From contig OY811974.1 of the NCBI GenBank assembly GCA_963681505.1, positions 7,432,167-7,496,166 of the forward strand: 64,000 bases of DNA, read 5' to 3'. The DNA comes from Eunapius fragilis. Its lineage: Eukaryota > Porifera > Demospongiae > Spongillida > Spongillidae. Numbering within the stretch: the stretch's first letter is position 1; the number at the start of each line of letters is the position of its first letter. Of this stretch, positions 19,768 to 31,865 are shown piece by piece. The notes under the pieces are model-generated. The model made no database searches. It was not told where the DNA came from and saw only the letters and a list, made by a program, of their open reading frames with translations. The position numbers and the translations under genes are program-made.

Positions 19768-20181
19768 TTATGAGCCGTAGCATGTTAAGGAATCCATCTT
19801 GATATGCGAGGGAGGTTGTAAAGGTACGAAGTACCTTTGAGTGACCTTAACTCTTTTCGCCGAGCGAGATGCACGTTCAGGACTATGGCAATATTGCTGT
19901 CTTTTAGCAGCCCGTTCCTTTTCAGGATCTGCTCGATACCTTGCGCGTCGAGAGGTCCGTTCCTTTTCAGGATCTGCTCGATACCTTGCGCGTAGAGAGG
20001 CCCGTTTCTTTTCAGGCCCTGCTTTGTAGTTCCGCTCGGGCTGAATCTGATACGTCGTCTCGAGTTTTGAGGTACTTTGCTCTTTGTTTGGCTTTCTTCT
20101 TTTCCTGACATGAAGGCATTTTGAGAAAAACAACTTCACTAAGTTACAAAGAGCGTCAAACCTACAACGATCGAAGCACAA
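19768..20181 (-). CDS. Basic repeat protein fragment (Arg/Lys-rich, 17-residue repeats)
   Basis: The minus-strand frame encodes 137 residues dominated by a repeat of about 17 residues with the core RARYRADPEKER, twice nearly identical at DNA level, plus degenerate units. This kind of Ala-Arg-Tyr-x-Ala-Asp-Pro-Glu-Lys repeat occurs at the N-terminus of transposon-associated proteins in sponges and other animals, as I recall. No catalytic domain follows. Its start lies 12 bp from the left end of the 20193-23840 element. A nucleic-acid binding role is inferred from composition only. Confidence 0.4.
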   Translation of the reverse strand: MCFDRCRFDALCNLVKLFFSKCLHVRKRRKPNKEQSTSKLETTYQIQPERNYKAGPEKKRASLRARYRADPEKERTSRRARYRADPEKERAAKRQQYCHSPERASRSAKRVKVTQRYFVPLQPPSHIKMDSLTCYGS

Positions 20182-20192
20182 GAATGATTATA

Positions 20193-23100
20193 AGGCCAAG
20201 CAAACTTGATTATTAGTTTCTCGTCCGCCGGTTTTCAAGAAAGGATGCGGGCGGGCGGTAATTATTCATTATTCATTATTAGTTCATTATTTTACATTGG
20301 ATGCTATAGTTAGAAGTTTTAATAAAGATGTGCGCGTGAAATACGATTGCAAAAAGACACATGCACAAAACATTCATGGCCAGTCATCGAACAATATACT
20401 TCCTTCTTTTGATATGCTCCTTCGTTTGGTTGCACATAGAACACATGGGGTAAGAAGACTCTGAGACTTTCACTAAGTCTACTGTTGCAGCACAGTGCAC
20501 ACAGATGTTATCAAATCCAGCAGAATAATACAATGCTTGAATTACATCCCCACACCGGTGATCACGAACCACTACACCTCTTAATCTCTCAGGAAGTGAA
20601 AGATCATCAAAGGATGCTCCACATGAGTATGAAACATCTTCCAGAATGGATTGCAAAGTACTACGTTCACCAACTGAGAGTTTTCTTTTTGAGAATACCA
20701 AGCGCCACATATTGCATTCTTCACACTGAATTACTGTTCCAGTGTTGTTTATGTGCTGCACACTTGGACTGAAAGAAAGAGGTTTTGCCTTTAATTTTCC
20801 CTTCAGTGAAGGGCGGTCTTGCTCAGTAGTGTCAAGTGTAAAAGCTTGGTCAAACGGCAAACAGTGACCATCTTCCTGCATAAGTGGATCAGGAAGAAAC
20901 CGTAGCTTTTCAAAACTAGATTTGTCCATCCGTAGTGGCTTGCAGATTGTACACCTTTCTTGCCCACACTTTTTTATGCAGAATGTATAATGATGCATCT
21001 GGCAACAGTGACCAAGGAAGGCTTGAAGCCTTTGTTGTTTGTCATTTGTTTTTCCTTGGTAGTATCATTATTAGAAAGAGATGGGTCAATCTGTAGCAGA
21101 ATTTCCCAAAAAGCTTCCATTTCTCCGTCAGAACATGCTGATCGAACTTTGAAGTGCTTACCTTTCAACTCCAACCTTTGCATGATGCCTGACAGAAGGT
21201 CTATAGGCTGCAATATTGACTCTGTAATTTCCTTCTTGTACAGCTCTCCAGTTGAGCGAACTTGTTTTAGTGAGTTACAATTCCTTTTTCAGCATCAGTA
21301 TTCATTTCCTTTCGCATGAGGCCTATGGATTGGAGTCCCAGATTTACCCCACTCATGATCCTTTCAACTGGGTTTCGCCAAGACTGGTTTGGTGCTGTCC
21401 TTGCTGCACACAACAGATCCAGATTCAAATTAAGAAAAAGTGCTATAAGAGACAGCTGTGTTGAGACATGTGTGAGCCGATGATCCGGTCCACCATCTGT
21501 GAACAAAAACATGATGGACTTATCACCTATTTGTGTAGTTAACCATGAGTTGAGTTTAGCTCCATGTCTCATGGGTGATGAGGGTTGAAAGACTGCATCT
21601 TTAAGCATGACACAGACTTGACCATCATACCAACAACCACCAATGCTTTCTGGAATATCAATGCAAAAGAGGACACTAGGGATTATGCTAAAGCGAGTAA
21701 AGTCATGATCACCAACTTGAAAAACCTCCTGTAGTGAGACAATGACCCTGCGACCTCTTTCAGCAGCTGCAACTGGAAATTTGGGCTCACCAACTTTGAG
21801 TCTATGCTTATCATCAAGACAGATAAATAGGCTTTGACTCTTGAAGAGGAATGCATATTCTCGCATATAACAGAAGATTGCAGCACAGTAGTGTTCATCA
21901 ATGTGTGTTTTCCTGAATTGCCTCTTTTGGACCATCATCTTAACAGGTAAACGTTTGTAGTACTGTTCAGCGGTATTTGTACGTGGATTCTGTGGATAAA
22001 ATTGCAAGCGCAAAAACTGCTGGGAGGGGATAGGTGTGTCTGCAGGACATAGCTTGCTTACTTGTTCCAAAAGATCTCTGACAGATATAGCACGCGCTAA
22101 ATAAGTTGCATTGTCATGTCGGCGCTCATGCACAGCAGCACATTCCTGCAGGTAACATTCACATTTCTTCCAGAAACATTGTACTTGTCGCTTTGTTTCA
22201 AATTAAGAGCACGGAGGTCAACAATTAGGTCTGGATCTTCCATTAGAAATGCTTCTTGCAACCGTTTGTCAATTTCAGCTTCATGAGTGTTGAGTGATGC
22301 ACTATGATCACCTTTGGATGTGAGTAAAAGTATCAATGAGTAAATGGTATTTACATATATTGTACAAGTGCACTGGTTATGTGTTATATGGGTGTGAGTT
22401 CAAATGGTAATCATGTGTGTGTGATCCAGCACTCACCAGTCAATTCCCTGTAGATCTCACGAAGGACATATGGTTTAGTTGATGAACTGATTAGACCAAA
22501 TTTATTAATGAATTCTCTTCTCATGCTTCGAGTATGGTACACAGGAAGCTGATCCAAGATTAACCTAATAATTCCTTGGTTCTCCACCATAGCATTCTCA
22601 AAACTGACATGTGGTGGGATTTTCCAAACATAGTGATAGTTTCCAATGTTGGATCCAAAAGATTTAGTGAGCATGATGCACCTAATTGGAAGCCCTTTCT
22701 CCACTTCCTTAATGTACGTATATCGCTTACGTTTGTCAACTGGGGCAAAGTCATTAACAAAAATGGGCTTGTAACTCTCTATTTTCTGCAGCTCATCAAT
22801 AATTCCATTCAGTAGTATGGGATGCTCATCCCTTGTGTTTATAACAGCAAATGACAGATCATCTGAAGCAACTTCCACTTGAATCTCATTATGCTTTTGC
22901 ACAGATCTATTCTTTTCCATTAGTTCAAAACCATAACTCTCCAATGCTTCAGCTAAATCTTCAGTGGCAGTTCTAATAGTAGCCCACCCTTGTGTTTTCA
23001 TCCATGGGCACAGAAGAAAGTTTTTAAGGTTACCTGCATGCAATCTCATGCAGTATATCAGCTTTTAAGTTGGAGTGAGATCTCTTCCTGTGCTTAGTAA

Positions 23101-23841
23101 GCTCTGGTGTATTGTAGCTGGAGAACTTTTCAAACGGACTGGGAATACAATGGCAACGACTAGCAAATGTTTTGTGGTGTCCATCTATGTACCACAGGCA
23201 TTGCTGGAGTTCCATTAGGAATTTTTGACCATGCATGTGATCTACCACCAGTGCTCCACTCCCATCCCTTATTATCAAAAAAGGAAACAAGGTCATTGAA
23301 CAACTTGTCCTTCTTGTTTCTTTCCTGGGTTTTTAATGGTAGCGTTGCCGTATCTACTGTTTTCTGAGAGGCCATCAAAACCTCAAACGCATTGGGAAGT
23401 GTTGAAGAAGCTGAGGCTGATTGAGCAACTTCATGAACAGTCTGTGACACGATGAACTTAACATGCTGACCAAACATTGCGCAAACATCGTCGACGTTGA
23501 GCTGCTCATCCATAATGCTTAACGATCTTTCGTAAGGACAATATGAACTTTATCTAGGAATGAATATGACAGTTCTTCATCGATAGCAAGACGAGGATGA
23601 GCTCCGCCGACAATTTTAGAAAACAGTGAAGAAAACGTCAGACCCGTCTCCACTTGAATGACTGTCCATGGTATATGGGTCTTGTAAGTCCCTGAAACAG
23701 TCAAATTAATAAGCGGCATTGCAACGTCCTATATTGTCACGTGATGAGTGCATGAATAATAAAATAATGAAATTTGGAGCGTGGCTCCAAAAAATGATGC
23801 GAGCGGGGACGAGAGGCTAATAATCAAGTTTGCTTGGCACG
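20193..23841. mobile_element. TIR-bounded DNA transposon, 3.65 kb
   Basis: The left end CCAAGCAAACTTGATTATTA (20195) is the exact reverse complement of TAATAATCAAGTTTGCTTGG near 23820-23840. The match continues with changes into TCTCGTCC. The two ends flank the DDE-type transposase gene and nothing else. I could not define a target-site duplication with confidence. AT-rich ATTATTC repeats follow the left TIR (20258-20290). Confidence 0.78.
20384..23513 (-). pseudogene. DDE transposase of a TIR element, several frameshifts
   Basis: Read right to left. The N-terminal frame (23513-23160) continues after a shift near 23210 into LWYIDGHHKTFASR and frame 23049-22411, ending REIYRELTGE. A likely intron to about 22311 joins HSASLNTHEAEIDKRLQEAF. 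The core frame (22133-21267) has the catalytic-type blocks CLDDKHRLKVGEP (Asp 107/108), FTDGGPDHRLT (Asp 213) and SWRNPVERIM (Glu 257). A shift near 21285 leads on to a C-terminal part with paired Cys motifs (CEECNMWR; CVHCA...CSMCNQ), a zinc-binding tail. A further shift lies between 21070 and 21000. The enzyme would cut the TIRs in the nucleus. As read, this copy is disrupted. Confidence 0.75.
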
Positions 23842-24161
23842 TGCACGTTATTAAATACATGTAGGCAAAACCGGATACATGCCACAGTTAATTACCACTA
23901 CGTGTAGTGCCCAGACCGTACACATTTGATTACATCATGTATACTACTAGTACTTCGTATAAAGAGCGAAGTATTACCTATCCGAGTCGTGTCACTGCAG
24001 TAAGCTTAACTATACGTGATTTGCTAACACAACCACCGATATATGTCATGTAGCCTCGAGACGTTTTGACCACAGAAGCGAGGATGCCAACGAATTCTGA
24101 AGCCATTGGTGTGATTTTCATTTCTTAAAAGTGTTCCTATATCCCGAGTTATGCGTGGTCA

Positions 24162-24203
24162 AGAACAAGAACAAGAACAAGAACAAGAACAAGAACAAGA
24201 ACG
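24162..24203. repeat. (GAACAA)n microsatellite
   Basis: About seven hexamer units of GAACAA/AAGAAC follow a dispersed repeat shared with 18390. The minus-strand open frame here (Leu-Val repeats) is a by-product. Confidence 0.9.
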
Positions 24204-25123
24204 AGAAATACGTGGGACTGGGTACGACTTTGGAAAATAGTTTTGTTCTCTACAACCACGCGGTTTTGTGACATCAAACAAACACGAAACTGCTTTTTGT
24301 TGCCTTCTTGTACGATGACGACAACAAGGTAAGCCATCCGCTCGTCATGAGTCTTGTTAGAAGCGGGTCGCGTTTTTTTAATGACTTCATAATCGGGGTC
24401 AAATCCTATATGAAAGTTACTAACGAAACTCAATATCATTTCCATAACCATTTATGAGTTATTAGTTAAAGTTAATAGATATAATTAAGCCATAGTAATC
24501 AAGATAATAGAAATTTGACATCTCGCAATATTGAATCATAAGAATATTATTTCATTCTACAGTCATTCTGCAAGCATTGGCACTATTTTCTTCTGCTTCC
24601 TCTTGAGGTAGTGCCTGCGTTTTCCTGCTTCTTTCACATGGGCTGAACTAATGTAATGCAGTGTGTCTACTCCTTCACTCCGACCTTCCAGCACACGAGT
24701 AATCTTTACCACAATCACTGGATCCTTATCCAGATGTACCTGCTGATGGTAGGCATATACATTCCTCTGCACTGCAGGTAAGGTCTGCAGTTTTGGTTGC
24801 AGGTTCATAAACATTGCAGCTTAAACACTGCTTCTATAGATATGATGGAAAGCCTCGAAAGCAATTATACAAGCTGCTGTACATCTGCGGATCTTTATCT
24901 TGCATGGCGCCATGTAGTTTGTTCGTAACGAAAGGAAGCGAAAAGCACACTACTAGCTGCTTTTCTATGGCTTCCATACCTTCCATAGGTTGAACACCTT
25001 GGTCAGGCTGAAATTGTCTTGCAGAACCTATATTATGTACTTCTAGACATAAGCTTCCACGATCGTAATTTTGTTCTATCTTAAAGGCTTAAAGCATTAT
25101 ATATTTGGTATAATTCTATAGTA
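24204..25123. other. No supported gene
   Basis: A minus-strand frame at 24563-24814 (83 codons) reads as a soluble basic peptide with no recognisable domain. Nothing else is visible. Confidence 0.45.
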
Positions 25124-25936
25124 AGGGTAGTTAAGGCTGCCACCAAATAATTATACGTCATACAAAATGGCGGCTAGTAACAAAAAGTTATATTTCACGC
25201 AAGGACCATCCACTTGCTTAAAACTGGATGTAAATATGTGTGTTAAATACTGCTACTTCTAATGGCTATGTTGTATGCTCTTTAACACGCCTATCGTACG
25301 GAACTGTTTGGAAAACGGCTATGTAAACAAATACGGCTATAGGCGGGGATGTTGTGATACGATTTTTAATAAGCTAATTGCCTACAAACAATCTCTCTAT
25401 GCTCTCACACACTAAATCGACCGGGAGCTGGAAATTCTTTGCTTGGTGTTATCACAACAAACGTTAACAAGGGTCAAAATGGCCGACGACTTGTACGAAA
25501 TACGATACATCTTCGATACCCTATACAGTTATCGAAATATCCAGTTGCAGTGAATAACTAGAACCCTAGAGGAGCTTGCATAGCCGAATAAACTTACCCG
25601 AGAGCTGCGTTTTCATCCCCACGTTTTAAATCTCCGATATACCCATACAAAGTACAGTGGTTATAAAACTATAACCACCCGCCAGATTTGTAATGCTGGG
25701 CACACCTGCACGCTCTTTTCGTTAGTCCATTGTGCGTTTGTTCCATTTCGTGTACGTTTTGCTGTAGATCACTGTAACGTCATAACATGTATGAATACGA
25801 TACTGAATAAGATTCCTTGCGCTAAATAAAGCCCGAAACGTATTAAATCACATAACGCCATAATGATGTAACTACGAACATGAATGTTGACCACATGTTA
25901 ACATGATTTTTCTTGTGAGGCAGCCTTAACTGCCCT
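25124..25936. mobile_element. 813-bp non-autonomous TIR element
   Basis: The left end AGGGTAGTTAAGGCTGCC (25124-25141) and the right end GGCAGCCTTAACTGCCCT (25919-25936) are inverted repeats with one mismatch. No open frame longer than 60 codons lies inside. The right end abuts the repeat shared with 61885-62135. Flanking AGTA occurs on both sides but out of perfect register, so the target duplication is unclear. Confidence 0.72.
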
Positions 25937-25939
25937 GAG

Positions 25940-26192
25940 TACGTAACGGAAACCACTATCTAAATGCGTATTCATTTTGTTTCCCATTTGCTCCATTAAA
26001 TGTGCAGTTGCATATAATGACGGAAATAGAACAGCTCAAAACATTCATCTTATTTTAGCTTCAACTTAAAAAATCTAACCTAATCCAAACAATTTGACAT
26101 TGTTTTTAGTGAAATTTGATACTTTGGGCTATTTTGAGCAACTTTATGTAAAAAAAAACATTAAGGTCATACCCTAACCCAATGTCTACATC
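25940..26192. repeat. Repeat shared with 61885-62135 (inverted)
   Basis: From TACGTAACGGAAACCACTAT to CATCTTAG this stretch matches the reverse complement of 61885-62135 at roughly 93-95%. It includes an AATTTGACATTG/ACAATGTCGAATT segment and TTAATGGAGCAAATGGGAAA on the other strand. It lies beyond the copy-A flank just as 61885-62135 lies beyond the copy-F flank, so it belongs to the same large duplicated block. Confidence 0.85.
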
Positions 26193-27857
26193 TTAGACCA
26201 CTGTGCGACAGTCGCACAACTCTCTCGTCATCAAACCTTCATTCTTTTGCACATACCTCATTGCGCACCGCGGAAAGGCTACTGTAAGCGAGGAAACAAA
26301 AATCATACACGCCAAACAATAATACAAAAACTTACAGATTGGAAAGAGTATACCGTAATGCGAAAGACACAACTCTCTTGCCAGCAAACGTTCATCCGTT
26401 ACAAAAATTAATAAAATTAGAACCTTGTGACACATTGACATACCTCATGGCGCTCCAGAGTACGTTCGTGGAGAGAGGAAAAACAAGCATCAGACATCAA
26501 CTTACATAACGAAAAGCACGTTCTTTGCGTTACAACCTATTCCTGTAGACTACAAAAATGGCGCCTACCGACACATTTACCTGGTGAGGCCACGCCCATG
26601 AAGGTCCACACCTCCCAGGAGACCAGTATGTGTGTTACCTCTGCTGATTTCGAAACATTCAGGACATGTAGATCTACACACGTATTCCCACAGCGGTGAC
26701 AGGATAACTTAGCTTGCCGCTCGTTTCCGAATTCGGCAAGGAGGTGACTTATATCACGTGACAATGATTTATGTGGACTGTACCGTGCTGTAGCGTTCGT
26801 CGATTACCATTGTACATACACAGGCACCCTCACTAAACGTTTCCGTGACATTTACCTCATGTTCGAAAGAGACGGAGTACCGTTGCAACCCGTCTCCGGA
26901 TAGCGGTTTCGCTGTGACGAGCTCTTTTGTTCTCTTAAGGCAAACAGTTTGAAGACTGGAACAAGACATTAAAATGACCGCATTTGCCTTCTGGATCGAT
27001 AGCAACTGAGAGCTAAACTATCCGTTTCTTGGTACGCGAGTTATACGCGAGTCGCGTTTTTAAAAATGATTTCGCGCGCCGAGTCAATTCCTACATAGGA
27101 ACTACTAACGTAGTTCCTGATGATGTTGACACAAGTCTAATCCAGTTCGTTCGTCTATGCAGAGCTGAGGGTCATTTCTGAACGATGTTGAAGATACTTC
27201 TAGCCACAGCTACCCAGCTGCATGTACTAATCATATCAATGACGCAGCGCATACACTCCAGAGCAAGCTGCCATTAGGTGAATGTACCATCGAGTGAGGC
27301 AAGGGGCAAGGTTTTGTAATGGTAACGTGTGCGTTAGATAGAAGCTTCAGTTAGGTTAGATAGATGCTATACATGCAATTTTCCATACATCTCTAATGGA
27401 GGGTAGTAATCCTTGTGAGGAAGCTAGTAGTAGGGGCTGAAAATTACACCAGCTCAGCAGAGTGATAGGTTATGAAGTCATCCATCATGGGACCTGTGTA
27501 AACATTAACTAGCTGCATTCGCTGATTTAGGTTATTGAAAAGTGAACTTTGTCCCTTACATTTCTATCATGGTGACGCGTGCGCGGGAAATGTGACGGAC
27601 GTTTGCAACATAGCCCAGGAATTACTAATGAGCGTCCGAAATTTCTCGCGATGTTATTTATTTTCGCCGGCAGTTAACTGAATGATCACATATGATACCG
27701 CCTCACCCACAATGTAGAGAAATTAATACATCATATTTATAAAATCATTATGTTGCAAGCAGATATGCATGTAAACTCACTGTATATTCACTACCCAACA
27801 GTTATCTATCCTAAAACATGTTAACAGTTACATCTGCAAGGCTGTTTTCAGGCTTCG
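26193..27857 (-). repeat. Downstream flank of gene copy A (duplicated block)
   Basis: The reverse complement of this region matches 42980-44645 (copy E) and 51424-52163 plus 56543-57511 (copy F) at high identity. All three hold a 78-codon frame (here 27005-26769) and a 75-codon frame with Cys-His-Arg-Cys-Gly-Asn-Thr-Cys (here 26764-26537), plus an 82-codon frame (26441-26193). I recognise no domain. Amino-acid and silent changes look equally common, so coding is not demonstrated. Small exon-like phrases (acceptor TTACAG, donor GAG|GTATGT) occur twice, and a 17-bp palindrome TGTGCGACAGTCGCACA lies at 26202-26218. Confidence 0.8.
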
Positions 27858-28277
27858 TTATAGAAGACTCAGTGAGTTGTGCTCTTGAGCAACCCTTGTC
27901 TGCTCGATTGCGTAAGTTACAGAAAATGATTTGACGGTGCCTACCCAGGAGTCACCAAATACTCCGTTTTCCGCTTGGATGGTCCTGTTGTTGCTGTCGT
28001 ACAGGGCTCTCACCTTGTGTGTGACGTCTGCTAACCCGTAAGCAGCTCCAAGGATTTTCGCACCGTTGGGTAAGGAAAGGCTTTCGTGTTCCTTGCAAGA
28101 CACAATGTTCACGATCCTGTATGTTACAGAGAGGGATTTGACTGTGCCGTACCAGGGATCACCGAAGACCGAGTTTTCCGCTTGGATAGTGGTGGCACCT
28201 GCGTCGACTATGGCTTTAACCTTGTCCGTGACATCCGAGCCGCCGTAGGCTGCACCGTATATTTCAATTCTTGGCAT
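27858..28277 (-). CDS. Copy A: two-repeat 139-residue protein, lectin-like / DUF3395-like
   Basis: An intronless frame of 139 codons. The protein is two tandem repeats of ~68 residues (about 4-70 and 73-139). Each follows the plan Ala-x-Tyr-Gly-x-x-Asp-Val-Thr, then TIQAEN, Val-Phe-Gly-Asp-x-Trp, Gly-Thr-Val-Lys-Ser and Ser-Val-Thr-Tyr. That plan resembles small beta-rich domains of the DUF3395 type (also in DNAJC11) and some invertebrate lectin-like proteins. Function is unproven. No signal peptide or membrane segment is present. The start ATG (28277) is chosen because a TATA box lies at 28332-28338; an in-frame upstream ATG (28370) precedes the TATA box and cannot be in the mRNA. The protein is identical to copies B-D. 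Confidence 0.8.
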   Translation of the reverse strand: MPRIEIYGAAYGGSDVTDKVKAIVDAGATTIQAENSVFGDPWYGTVKSLSVTYRIVNIVSCKEHESLSLPNGAKILGAAYGLADVTHKVRALYDSNNRTIQAENGVFGDSWVGTVKSFSVTYAIEQTRVAQEHNSLSLL

Positions 28278-28331
28278 TGTTACAGATTTTGTATTGCGCA
28301 CACTTAACGATAGCGAACGTCGACCGTAAGC

Positions 28332-28338
28332 TTTTATA
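28332..28338 (-). promoter_or_regulatory. TATA box of copy A
   Basis: TATAAAA on the minus strand, 55 bp upstream of the ATG and preceded by a C6 run. The context is conserved in all six copies, so transcription likely starts about 30 bp downstream, giving a short 5' leader. Confidence 0.75.
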
Positions 28339-28379
28339 TCGGGGGGAAAAATTCGCACCACCAAAAACAAACCGCATTG

Positions 28380-31300
28380 TGGTCAATAAATTTAATCCGT
28401 GATTAAATCCATTGCATGACCTCAATGCCGGGTTGAGGAAACACCTTTACTCGAACAGATGACAATGGATCCACATAGATGGGTTGGAGCTGCATGAATA
28501 TAACCGTTTCTACCTGCGAAGTGATAGGAGTAGTCACTGTGCAAATGGTTTGTTATACGATACTGTATATACTTTGGACTATAATCCGGATCAGTACATT
28601 TGAAATATACGACGTTGTATATTTTACGAATACACAACCGCACTTGCGTCACAGTTTACATAAGCAGCCATTAAAATGTAAATGACCATGCAATAACCCC
28701 TTGCGCGCTTATTACACTTTGCAAGTTTATTGGCCACAGCTAAAACGCTCTTCTCATCTTACAGGCCAGTGTTACCACACTATAGTAAGTGCTCCGGTTA
28801 TAACTATGGCCGGTATGGGAGGGCCGGTTAATGCATACGTCAGGTGGTTAGGGCTGATTTTTTTTTCCCTCGGGGAATCAGTGGTCCGGTTAAAACCGTA
28901 CCTTGTTCTATAATCATACTTGTTTACAGATGCTGACATGGTCATTTTAACATCGTTTTAGCGAACAAAAGTCAAGCTCTAGCCACTATCGGTCGACGAA
29001 TAGCACTCCATGTACAGGTTATTCGAAGCTATCCCCCATCAAATTTTTTACCACAGCCACTTGCGAGCGTGAGTATATATGCATTGTACTGGTACATGAT
29101 CGCATGTTAGCTGTATACTAAATTACGTACACAGCACCATATTGCATTTATACAAATAAAAGATTTGTACATTAGGATTAGAAGTAATTGGTTTACACAA
29201 TGTCAGATCCTTAGGCTAGTAAATATGATTTCGGGTTCTCCAGTAAAACCAAAAGGTGCCGTCGCTTCCTTGCATGGTAAGAGACATGCTATGATTCATT
29301 GTGTTGGTGATGATCTTCTTTGGTGCGCCTTCTGACATGAGCGAGGAGCAAAATATCACACGCTGCTACTGCTGTATTACAAGACAATGTCTCACTCAAA
29401 TAGGCGCAGCCCTCACTGCATGATAATTTGGAACTACTGAATATTGTATATGTAACATTTCCGCTAGATAGTAAATGAATCCTTTATATTTACTATTTTG
29501 TTGATGTCACATAACCAATACTTACTAACACATTTGTATATTACATTTGATCAGTAGTAAATTTATTGTAAATCCATTCTCTCATGCGGTGCACGTGCCT
29601 GCATCTTTTGACGCATGCATGAGCTTGGAAGTAGATACACCAGTTATATTTGGTAGAGACAATTCAGATAAATGCATGACCCTTCTGAGTAGAAAAGACT
29701 TGCAGCAAAGTGCTGCACGTACATGGCAACTACAATCAATGATTGGTATAACAACAGACAAAATTGTAAGATCTGGCCAAAATCCTACTCCACAAACTAT
29801 AACACACTCCCACCCTGAACACACTGTCACACACTCACTCACTTATTCCTCGCCTAACACATCACACAGATTCTGATTTCCTCACACAATCACTCTCTCC
29901 CTTACACACTTACACAACACTCCTTCACGCACACTCTCGTATACTATACTTACCAGCTCCCTCATTCACTCTGACACACTCACTCACACACTCAAATGCT
30001 CAATACTCTCATTCCCTCACTGTCTCTCTTACTGACTCACTCAATGACTCACTCACAAACTCACATCCTTTTTGCTCCTCATATACTCATACGCTCACCC
30101 TCTCACTGCTCGCTCACTTGCACATGCTCACACTTAATTACTCCTTCAATATTCACTAACTCCCTCACTCACACTCAATCATTTCCTCACACATACACCG
30201 CCCCATGCTCCCCCATTCATCCCACAAGCACACAATACACATCTCGCAATCTCACATAAGCCAATGTCTCAGAAGCAGATGTGTTTTTTTTCACAAGACT
30301 GCGCACGTCAATCTTGCTATTTCAACTTCATGTAGCTTCCATTAAATAGGAGTTAGTGTCGATAAGAATGAATATTTATGCATGAAATTATATTTATACA
30401 AATAAAAAATACGTATACTTTAGGATTAGAAGTAATTGGTTTACCCAATGTCAGATCCTAAGGCTAGTAAATATGATTTTGGGTTCTCCAGTAATCTCAT
30501 TGAGGTGCCATCGCTTCCTTGCATGGTAAGAGACATGCTATGATTCATTGTGTTGGTGATGATCTTCCGTGGTGTGCCTTCTGACATGAGCAAGGAGCAA
30601 AATATCACATGCTGCCGCTGCTGCATTACAAGAGAATATCTCACTCAATTAGGAGCAGCCCTCACTGCATGATAATTTGGAACTACTACCGATCAAATGC
30701 AATGCAAGTGTGCATGAATATTGTATATGTAACATTTCCGCTAGATAGTAAATGAATCCTATATATTTACAATTGTGTTAATGTCACATAACCATATTTA
30801 CTAACACATTTGTATGCCACACTTGATCAGTAGTAATTATATTGTAAATTCACACTCTCATGTGGTGCACGTGCCTGCATCTTTTGACGCATGCATGAGC
30901 TTGGAAGTAGATACACCTGTTATATTTGGTAGAGACAATTCAGATAAATGCATGAGCCTTCTGAGTAGAAAAGACTTGCAGCAAAGTGCTGCATGTACAT
31001 GGCATGTATTGCATTACACTATCTAGTCTTACTGAATGTACAAAGTTTATTGTCAAATACAATCAATGATTGGTATAACAATAGACAAAATTGTAAGATC
31101 TGGCCAAAATCCTACTCCACAAACTATAACACACTCCCACCCTGAACACACTGTCACACGCTCACTTACTTATTCCTCACCTAACACATCACACAGATTC
31201 TGATTTCCTCACACCATCACTCTCTCCCTTACACACTTACACAACACTCCTTCACGCACACTCTTGTATACTATACTTACCAGCTCCCTCATTCACTCTG

Positions 31301-31536
31301 ACACACTCACTCACACACTCAAATGCTCAATACTCTCATTCCCTCACTGTCACTCTTACTGACTCGATCAATTACTCACAAACTCACATCCTTTTTGCTC
31401 CTCATATACTCATACGCTCACCCTCTCACTGCTAGCTTACTTACTCGCACATACTCACACTTAATTACTCCTACAATATTCACTAACTCCCTCACTCACA
31501 CTCAATCATTTCATCATTCATACACCGGCCCATGCT
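28380..31536 (-). repeat. Upstream region of copy A and two rearranged spacer copies (inverted)
   Basis: Reverse-complement copies of the spacer modules that lie between plus-strand gene copies. First comes the promoter-proximal part (28380-29100). Next are spacer modules at 29150-30290 (including the CTCA-rich low-complexity part at 29870-30250) and again at 30400-31530. Both end in the CTCACTCA-rich part, showing that a ~1.15-kb spacer block is duplicated in tandem on this side. Short frames in it, for example 29547-29876, recur in other copies because the DNA does, not because coding is shown. Confidence 0.8.
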
Positions 31537-31537
31537 T

Positions 31538-31865
31538 ATGTTAACTGTGACGCAAGTGCGGTTGTGTATTCGTGAAATATACAACGTCGTATATTTCAAA
31601 TGTACTGATCCGGATTATAGTCCAAAGTATACAGTATCGTATAACAAACCATTTGCACAGTGACTACTCCTATCACTTCACAGGTAGAAACGGTTATATT
31701 CATGCAGCTCCAACCCATCTATGTGGATCCATTGTCATCTGTTCGAGTAAAGGTGTTTCCTCAAACCGGCATTGAGGTCATGCAATGGATTTAATCACGG
31801 ATTAAATTTATTGACCACAATGCGGTTTGTTTTTGGTGGTGCGAATTTTTCCCCCCGATATAAAA
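31538..31865 (+). promoter_or_regulatory. Promoter region of copy B
   Basis: TATAAAA at 31859-31865 lies 55 bp before the ATG. Upstream are a 17-bp palindromic block TTTAATCACGGATTAAA (31790-31806) with two homeodomain-type GATTA/TAATC halves, and a 22-bp near-palindrome at 31575-31596 centred on ACGTCG with ATATAC/GTATAT arms. These are conserved in copies A-E (F keeps a degenerate TTTAATAACGGATTAAA). Copy B is truncated upstream at about 31537, where the inverted copy begins; the CCGG-motif cluster seen in other copies is absent here. Confidence 0.65.

Noticed and set aside
25790..25860. Possible third hammerhead-like motif near GCCCGAAACG
   Set aside because: GAAAC is present but no CUGANGA core or pairing stem I could be found nearby.
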